DNA of 64,000 nt from Holothuria scabra (Eukaryota > Echinodermata > Holothuroidea > Aspidochirotida > Holothuriidae). The translations under genes and the position numbers were made by a program. Below, one piece after another: positions 57,096 to 64,000 of this stretch. The notes beneath the pieces were generated by a model, which did not search any database, was not told where the DNA came from, and saw only the letters and a program-made list of their open reading frames with translations. The stretch is taken from NCBI GenBank assembly GCA_037179385.1, contig CM074184.1, positions 15,208,001 to 15,272,000 on the forward strand, written 5' to 3'. The number at the start of each line of letters is the position of its first letter. Positions within the stretch are counted from its first letter, which is position 1.

Positions 57096-57449
57096 GTAGA
57101 ATGGCCTAGGTTGTTGAGCGTTCGGTGCCAGCGGTGATAGGTTTCGCCGGTCCAAACTTTGTAAGACTGAACGATGAAATCTAACTCCGATGAAACTTAG
57201 CTTAGTTCTTTGACTATGTAAAGTATGCCTTTTAAACTTTTAAGTATCAAATTGTCTATAACCATAACCATCGGCTATGCCTCCTTTTTCACACTAATAA
57301 AAAGTTGAGCAAAAGTGTCCCACAGCATTGAGAATGTGACCCCCCCCCAATGTGAAAGATGGCTACGGGCCTGGTGCAGCATAGTTGAAATGTGGTCTAA
57401 CCAGGTGCTTGTACAAATTTAGCACAAAAACAGTACTAAAACTCTTTAA

Positions 57450-57739
57450 AGGCATATTTTCATCATCCCAAAAAGTTCCAATTCTCCCAACCTTCTAGCC
57501 CCTCCCACATTTATCTAAAACTCATCTTTATCCAGACACCGTCCTAGTTTATTGCTGCATGGCTTGTCCCAGTGGCCATACAAGTCCATAATGTGTAATC
57601 AAGACACTCTCAGTGCCCATGCTGTGTAATTTAGCTATGATGCATTGTTTGAATGTGATGCCAATCAAAGAGCTGTACCAATTGAGAGTTTTGATATATG
57701 TATACTGAAACGGTAGTTTAGGGTGACGAATGACTGCCT
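57450..57739 (+). mobile_element. TTAA-flanked MITE (AGGCA...TGCCT family)
   Basis: TTAA at 57446-57449 and 57740-57743. The ends are AGGCATATTTTC and GACTGCCT. It is similar throughout to 34,470-34,766. A pentamer microsatellite begins directly at its right flank. Confidence 0.87.
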
Positions 57740-57745
57740 TTAAAA

Positions 57746-57900
57746 TAACATAACATAACATAACATAACATAACATAACATAACATAACATAACATAACA
57801 TAACATAACATAACATAACATAACATAACATAACATAACATAACATAACATAACATAACATAACATAACATAACATAACATAACATAACATAACATAACA
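57746..57900. repeat. (TAACA)31 microsatellite
   Basis: 31 uninterrupted, identical TAACA units. The pentamer is open in all frames of the minus strand (MLCYV repeats), which makes a 159-codon false open frame. Confidence 0.97.
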
Positions 57901-58075
57901 TTTTTACAATGACCTCTAACCCGAGGATTACTTTGGACCTTTAAATAACTGCAAGCTAATAAAGGATTCCCTTCAGATAGAAATTTGTATACCTGGAGCA
58001 TGTCCCCCCTAATCCTTCTCAGCTCCAAAGTGGTAAGCCCAAGCAGCTTAAGCCTTTGGGAATAAGGTAGATTTT
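57901..58075 (-). pseudogene. LINE C-terminal fragment
   Basis: On the minus strand YSQRLKLLGLTTLELRRIRG is followed by DMLQVYKFLSEG and, later, NPRVRGHCKN. This order (QRLKxLxLxxLExRRxRGDLIxxYKIL, then TRGH) is the typical C-terminal tail of jockey/CR1-like reverse transcriptases. It is cut at both ends. Confidence 0.7.
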
Positions 58076-58098
58076 TAACCTCAGGTTAAAAATCTACC
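58066..58098. repeat. Perfect 15-bp hairpin
   Basis: GGTAGATTTTTAACC, three loop bases, then its exact complement, at the junction between the LINE fragment and the DIRS-like element, followed by C-rich sequence. It may be an insertion-repair product. Confidence 0.65.
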
Positions 58099-58176
58099 CC
58101 CACCCCCCACCCCCCAAAAAATCCCCCCTGATTAACCGAAGCACCCATTTGTCCTTGCAACAGTAGCCACACGTAC

Positions 58177-59220
58177 TCAGTAAACTGAGCTATAGATAGC
58201 TTTAAATGAGAGAGTGATAACAGTATCAAAGTTACCGTTAGACCTCTGTAAGGCACTTATTTTATCCCTTTCTAGAGGACGATAATGTAAAGGACCAAAT
58301 TCTATCCCTGGAAAATTGGCTACGATAATTCCAATTACCTCAGGGAGGATTCTTATTTTAATTGAACCTGTTTTTAAAATTTCTGTTGCTTTTTCTTTTG
58401 TTTTGTTTTTCTTTTCTGGGGATGGATAAACTACCATCTCCATTGAATTCAAAATAAACCCTAAATACCTAATTTTTCTAGTAGGAGTTAGTTCAGACTT
58501 TTCGGTGTGAACCAACAAACCTAGGTCTGTTAGGGTATTAACTGTGGCCTTAATAGCATTCTCACAGTCCTCAAAAGTATCGCCTTGTATGAAAATGTCA
58601 TCAATGTAGCCTACTACATTGAAACCTTTTGCACGAAGTGTGGACAAAACAGGTTTTAGCAGCTTTGTAAATACTCTTGGCGCTGAAGCCAGTCCATTAG
58701 GTAGGCACGTATATTCAAATACATCTCCATTCATCACAAATCTTAAATACTTCCTATGACTTTGGTCTATTGATACGGGATAATAGGCGTCCTTTAGGTC
58801 TACAGAGGCCATATAGCAATTAGGACGCATTAAATGTAAAGCTGAGGACAAACCATCGATCTTAAAATGATGGTACCGCACAAATTTATTGAAAACCTTC
58901 AGGTTAAGAATCATCCTGTGTGATCCGTCCCTTTTTGGTACAAAGAAAACCGGGGATACGAAATCACCCACGTCTCGTTTAGAACGAATTATGACCCCTT
59001 TTTTCTGCAGAATAGTTATCTCCCTGTCAAACTTATTCGAAACTATTTTCGATTCACCACTTATTGTGGAAAAGGGGTAGTTAGAAGGGGCACATGAAGT
59101 GAATTCAATCTGAAGGCCCCGTACTGTTTGGAGGACTTCCCTATCTGAGGTTACATTTAACCATGCTGAATAAAAATCAGAAAGTCGCCCAGCAACTTTT
59201 TCACAAGTGTTACGAGTAAA
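58177..59220 (-). mobile_element. DIRS-like retrotransposon reverse-transcriptase fragment
   Basis: An uninterrupted minus-strand frame of about 347 codons reads, in order, VAGRLSDFYSAWLNVTSDRE, VRGLQIEF, SPVFFVPKRDGSHRMILNLK, FKIDGLSSALHLM, VDLKDAYY, FEYTCLPNGLASAPRVFTKL, the catalytic GYIDDI box, KSELTPTRKIRYLGF and FPGIEFGPLHYRPLERDK. The LPNGLASAPRVFTK block, the spacing and the 'W-NVTSDREVL..VRG' preamble indicate DIRS/Ngaro-type elements rather than Ty3/gypsy. RNase H, methylase and tyrosine recombinase parts are absent, so it is incomplete. A 22-bp repeat with one mismatch lies at 58,186-58,207 and 59,280-59,301. Confidence 0.85.
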
Positions 59221-59799
59221 CTAGTCAGTGGCGCGCTCTCACGTAGTTCCTGCATGTAATGCATTGTGGTGAGATAGAATGAGCTATAGACAGCTTTAAA
59301 TCACCCGTAAAGGAATGAAGACAGGGGACTGGGTAAAAACTGGATTTTTTAAGTGTGAAATTTTATGTTAACCATAGACGAATCCGATCAGCGCATGCGA
59401 TTAACATAAAGGGCAAAGGAGGGCAAAGGGCAAAGGAGGGCCAAGGCCCCAGAAGATGTCCTGAAGTCCAGGCCTGAATCATTTGACTCATCAAAGATCC
59501 AGTGCCAGAATGAGCGTGGATGAACACCGGTGAACTTCGCCTTCTCTTTTCGACTAGTGCTCAGAGGTAACAAAGCAAGCGTGTACTAATCATTCCCAAT
59601 CCTGCTCCCACAACCTCCATTTCACGTTCCCATCCGACGGATGTGAGCGTATCCCCAGTCTTTAGCCACTTTCCCAAAGGCTGGAGGGGTGGAGGTTATA
59701 CTTGCTCTGCACCACTGCTCAACAGCTGAACTGAGCAAGCGGACAACTTCCTGAGACAGACAACCAAATACCCAATTTTGTATTTCACCATTTTAAACC

Positions 59800-59937
59800 C
59801 CTTCAGCATCACTGTGAACAGCTATGCTGAACAAGGACCCCGGAAAATTTCCAAGTGGATCCACCAGGCTTTGATCCGGGGACCTTCAGCATGCAAGGCA
59901 GTACGCTCAAACCACCGAGCCATCTCCACCCCCTCGA
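59800..59937 (-). repeat. tRNA-derived SINE head
   Basis: The minus strand contains GGTGGAGATGGCTCGGTGG (A-box region) and, about 30 bases on, GGTCCCCGGATCAAAGCC (B-box region). The spacing is tRNA-like, but no complete cloverleaf can be folded by eye, so it is called a SINE head, not a tRNA gene. Confidence 0.55.
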
Positions 59938-61178
59938 GTTTAAGTAATGGCGTTACTGTATGCAGCCATTAGTCGGATCAAGTTAAATCGTGTTAAATTA
60001 TCATATTTGGTAAAATTGAGGAAATCAGGAGGCATTTCAGAGCACAACAATCCATGTTACAACTGCAGGCCAGGAAATTGAAAGATTAAAATGTGATAGA
60101 TGACCCCCTTATGGCCGACTAAAATCAGACTACCATTATTTGCTGTCCAGATTCGTCAGGAACTCAATTATGGCAAACCGTTTTTTATTTTACAAAATAT
60201 ATTTCAACTTGAAATACGGAGCATGCGCCATGCAGAAATAATATGAGTTAAAGAAAAGTTGAATCGAGTGCTGTTATTACATAATGTAAAGTCTTCACAT
60301 TGAGCATTTCCAAACTTTGTTGCCTTTTATTATTAGACAAAAGATACACAGCGCCATCGGTTAATCGACATCAGCACTGCAATTTCGAGCCGTCGAGCTC
60401 GTGTGCTATCATCAACCTGAAACCAGAAGTTGCAAAAGTTGCAGATTGTTGTTGACAACTTAACTACCCTGGCCTTTCTGCCAAACATGACAGCTGACAC
60501 AACACGGAAAGTCATTGACCTCTCCTGGTAGAATCGTCCTCATAAAGTTCATATCTTCAGATTTGGATTACTTTAGTCTTTAATTCTTTTTGCCTATCTG
60601 GTTGAAACAATTAACGAGGTGGAATGACAAAAAGAGTGCAGCTCCAGATAAACTTTTAGAAAAAAGGTCATCAAGCAACATAGTTTGTGTTGGACTTGGA
60701 ATTTGATAACTTAGGCCTATGTTCTGTGGAGATTTTGAGGTTATGCCAGACTTTGCGGAATAACGATAGACTTGTGTACCGCCGAGTTTTCAACTTCAAG
60801 GCTATTAAAGTTATTCCTTTCCGAGTGCTGTTCAACAGAAAAAGACGAGTTTACACCAAACTAACGTTGGACTAACATTAGGCCCTAGATTGGTTGTACA
60901 TAGGCTACCTTGTGAACTTCTGTATCGTGTGTGCGATATAGAAACCTGGCAAGGTCTTATCTTGATTAAGTAGCCTATAACTAACATAGGCTCGCTCCTA
61001 AGCAATTCAATACTGTGTTAAGATAAGGGACACGCTACTACATGCTACTGCGTGCATATAATTTTGGAGGTGGCTTACACTAGCTGAAACTATCTTTTCC
61101 TCAGAAGCCAGTAGTCTTCTCTCATGTACAAGTGATATTCAAAACAACACAAGTAAGTTGGACTTCTGGGCTGGAAGG
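59938..61178. other. PITPNC1 5' flank
   Basis: No other coding exon recognised. The promoter and any 5' UTR exon of PITPNC1 should lie here. A good acceptor-like sequence (TATCTTTTCCTCAG at 61,091-61,104) precedes the coding exon, so a separate upstream non-coding exon is possible. Confidence 0.45.
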
Positions 61179-61226
61179 ATGTTACTAAAAGAATACCGCA
61201 TTTGTATGCCTTTGACTGTTGATGAG
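61179..61226 (+). CDS. PITPNC1: PITPNC1 first coding exon (gene continues outside the window)
   Basis: ATG at 61179 opens MLLKEYRICMPLTVDE followed by donor GTAAGT. These 16 residues are the same as I recall for the N-terminus of vertebrate PITPNC1 (RdgB-beta) and differ from the PITPNA/B (MVLLKEYRVILP) and PITPNM (MLIKEYHILLPM) starts. The family protein is a soluble class II phosphatidylinositol/phosphatidic acid transfer protein. The next expected segment (YKIGQLY) was not found up to 64,000, so intron 1 exceeds 2.7 kb. The frame stays open upstream to 61,062, but the conserved start argues for this ATG. Confidence 0.9.
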
Positions 61227-64000
61227 GTAAGTAAAATGGGCAAAAACAGTACGCACCTCTAAACTTATTTTGAAACAAGTGCCTCATAATTTGCTTCTTA
61301 TTCCAAACTCTTTCAAGCCATAGCTTAATTTCATTGTATTTCAGGACATTTATATTGCATAAAGGCCTAGGCTAGTTAATTTCAGGGTAACTAGGAAAAT
61401 TGGAATAACTATGAAATACAGGGCCACTTAAAGGTTCATTTTTCTTCCCATCTGGAAGCATGAATACGCAGTGGAAGATGGCTCAAAATCATATCAAAGC
61501 CCATGATCAATCTATATTAGTGAATGCTGGGATGCAGAGCCAATTTTTTAATGTTTTTTTTTTTTTTTCTTTTTTTTTCTAATCAAATGATCTAGCCTAC
61601 AGTAAGTCCTTTCCAAGCATATTCTGAGTGGATATGCAGATCGATGCTCTGATGAACAGTGGTAGATTACAAAATGGAAAAAATTATACCATACATAAAA
61701 TTCAATTTGAAAAACAGTCATTGTTATACAGTACATGCGTTAGAGACCATAAGCATGCTCTGGAGTGGATGTGTGAATGCCCGATGCAGGATTAATTTTT
61801 GCAGTGTTACATCGCATCTGCGCATCAAGTGGTTCTGTATTTTAAATTGTACTAAAGAGCAGTTGAGGCATGTGTACACCCTGCAGGCACATTTCAGGTC
61901 ACATAATGTTGACGCAAAAATTTTGTTCCCTTTGTGTTGAGACAGGTGTTGGGGACATGTTGTGACACAAATGGCAGCATGTTGCCAGGGGGAAAGCAGG
62001 ATTTCGAAGGGGAACATGGAGGATTCAGAGAGTAAAGAAGAATATGTTTTGGGAGCATCTGCAATAATTTTGCATTTGCTGCTTAGAGGATATTAAAGAA
62101 ATAAGTGTAGCAAAAGTGACTGTCATTGACATTTTATTGCAAACTTACTCTAACTGAGTAGAATTTGTACATTCTACTATAGTGCTGATAGTGTCACCTA
62201 CAGTACTGTCCTCACTAATGGCAACAGCATCCACATTCCTTAATTGGGTCTGGCAGTCTCATGACCAGACCAGGCTCAACATCCCAGTATTAGAATGTTC
62301 GAGTTTGTTTTACTAACTTTTCCATTTTTTCCAAGCTCCCTTTGTCATGTATTTCTTTGAATGTTCCTGCCACAATGGGAGTGATGCAGATTTCCTTATT
62401 AAGGAAAGGTAGGTTTTCATGGGGGTGTCTAGTAGTACTTGGAAAAGGGAAGGGTATAGGGGTGTGGAGGGGTACGTAGGCTATAGTACAGTAGTTTTGC
62501 TGGGAGCCATGAAAAGGGCTCCAACATTGGGGGAAATTCTGCAAATTTTATCCATTTTGGAAAATTTTCTTGAATAATAACTGTTTTCTTGCATGCCTCA
62601 AAAGTGAAGGCAAACTTTGTAAGCTAGGGGTCCATGCATGGACTGCCTATGGTGTACTGGTGTGGTGCTGGGGGTTTATCTTGATCCATTTTACTGTAGA
62701 AAACAAAATTTCCCATGGTAAATAGGCAAAGTCTGAGTATTTGATTTGAGTGGTGTATTTAGGGAAAACAGCTTTGACTGGAGGGAAAAGGTCACCAATC
62801 CCTATTCCCATCCCAAAAAATTGCACTTGCCATGTCATGCTTTCACCACCCCAGATTAGTGGTCTTGTAGAAAGGGGCAAGAAGCATCTTATTCATTAGG
62901 TTGAATGGTACCAGTGGCATAACCAAGGGGGAAGGGATGACCAGGGGCTCCCCCCAAAATATCTCTTGCCCCCCTCACTTAACTGAGATATTTTCAAAAA
63001 TGTTTTCTTAGTCAGAGTGGAACTATGAAATTTTAAAATTTGATTCTTCTTTGGAAATGAAAAGTAATTTTCCTGTTTTTCAGATAGAAATATCACAAAA
63101 ACACGTGGGTAATGCCTTTTCAGACTGTCTTAGGGGTTGCTTTTTTCAAAATTTTCTGCACACTTTTGATAGAGCAAATTGAAGGTAAGGTCTAGCTCAG
63201 GTAACCACTTAGGCAGGATTAGATCTTGGTAGAAGTTTCACTAGTTTTGCTACCAGTCAAATCAAGATAACTTGAAGTTGCCCAGGATATAATTTTTAGA
63301 CCAGTGTTACAAAGACAATAGAATTACCCATAAATTACAACTTTGAATCCCTGACAAACACCTTACAACCCAGGAGCTTCCATGGGCTTCACTCTCTTGA
63401 CTCCCACCAGGACTCACAATGAACTGCCCATCCACTTCTTTCTCTAAAATTCATTGCCTCCTTTCTCAAAATGTCAGCCAGATCCACTCTTGGTAGTTAA
63501 ATGAGTCATTTTTTTTTTACCAAAAGTCATATTTCAGGGGAAGTTTAAGCAAAAAATAACTCTGTGTGGTGAAATTTCCATTCAAATCAGACATGAATTT
63601 CTCAAGATATCAGCAAATTTAGTTGCTAGATTTGTGTTCCAAAGTGAAATTAAGGGCAGCAGAGATTATCAATTCCTTACTTTACTTTGACAAAGATTGT
63701 TTTGCTTTCCTTTGATTTTTCAGACTGTTGTGTTGACCTTGATCTTAATGAGATTAGGACCTCCCCATGAGGATTGCAACCTTTGAAAAGTTCTCATGCC
63801 ACTTAGGCAATCATATTTTGATAATGAGACAGTTGAAGAGAAAATAGGCTGTAAATTACAAAGGAAAGCAAAAGACTGTCTATTCATGTGGGGATAAAGA
63901 TGTCATACTGTATGTGCTTGCTTCAAGTTCACTGTTTGTTGTAAAATGTGACAACTTTACTTGCTCATATCTTTGAAAAGTGCTTTGAACCAATTTCAAT
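61227..64000. other. PITPNC1 intron 1 (partial)
   Basis: No second exon seen. It contains T-runs near 61,551-61,580, a hAT-like left end CAGTGGCATAACCAAGGGGG near 62,912 without a visible partner, and the dispersed repeat at 63,596-63,650. Otherwise AT-rich intron sequence. Confidence 0.5.

Noticed and set aside
57549..58028. A 159-codon minus-strand open frame with MLCYV repeats
   Set aside because: It is the (TAACA)31 microsatellite read in frame, fused to a LINE tail and a MITE; not a gene.
58177..59220. Ty3/gypsy or retroviral polymerase
   Set aside because: The LPNGLASAPRVFTKL and GYIDDI blocks with the upstream NVTSDREVL segment fit DIRS-type elements better; no protease, integrase or LTR is seen.
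54155..61000. AP3S1, the head-to-head neighbour of ATG12 in mammals
   Set aside because: I looked for its start (MIKAILIFNNHGKPR-like) on the plus strand and found nothing; the next gene is PITPNC1.

Overview
The window is animal nuclear DNA: AT-rich, dense in transposon relics and microsatellites, with genes split into short exons by long introns. Three conserved protein-coding genes can be read by joining exons. The general look (many TAGGCCTA-type strings, jockey/CR1-like LINE, DIRS-like element, many hAT and TTAA-target MITEs, a TGACCTTTGACCT repeat common in marine invertebrates) suggests a marine deuterostome, probably an echinoderm. I cannot fix the class or species from sequence alone.

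Layout. (1) 1-9.1 kb: no host gene seen. It holds a diverged TTAA-flanked MITE, a decayed LINE 3' end, a 3.4-kb hAT-like element with a second hAT-like element inside it, and smaller inverted-repeat elements. (2) 9,241-30,327, plus strand: CFAP52 (WDR16), complete in 12 coding exons (619 codons plus stop). It encodes a WD40 microtubule inner protein of motile cilia. A near-ideal RFX X-box lies 126 bp before the start codon. Its 9.6-kb first intron holds a hAT-like element and a LINE reverse transcriptase. (3) 30.3-35.25 kb: intergenic, with a 0.9-kb TTAA-flanked element. (4) 54,154-35,253, minus strand: ATG12, complete in four coding exons (119 aa). It encodes the ubiquitin-like autophagy conjugate. 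Its intron 2 contains a ~146/292-bp tandem array in which most monomers carry a perfect DR1 nuclear-receptor motif. Its intron 1 holds tandem piggyBac-like MITEs, hAT-like elements and an 800-bp foldback inverted repeat. (5) 54.2-61.1 kb: intergenic repeats, a U2 snRNA 5' fragment, a 31-unit perfect pentamer array, a LINE tail and a DIRS-like reverse transcriptase. (6) 61,179-61,226, plus strand: the first coding exon of PITPNC1, whose remaining exons must lie beyond the window.

CFAP52 and ATG12 are convergent (stop codons 4.9 kb apart). ATG12 and PITPNC1 are divergent (start codons 7.0 kb apart). The three genes have unrelated jobs (cilium structure, autophagy, lipid transfer), so there is no operon-like logic. 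No clearly new molecular system was found. The best leads are the X-box, the DR1 array, the long hairpin in ATG12 intron 1, and one unassigned exon-like open frame at 48,914-49,027.
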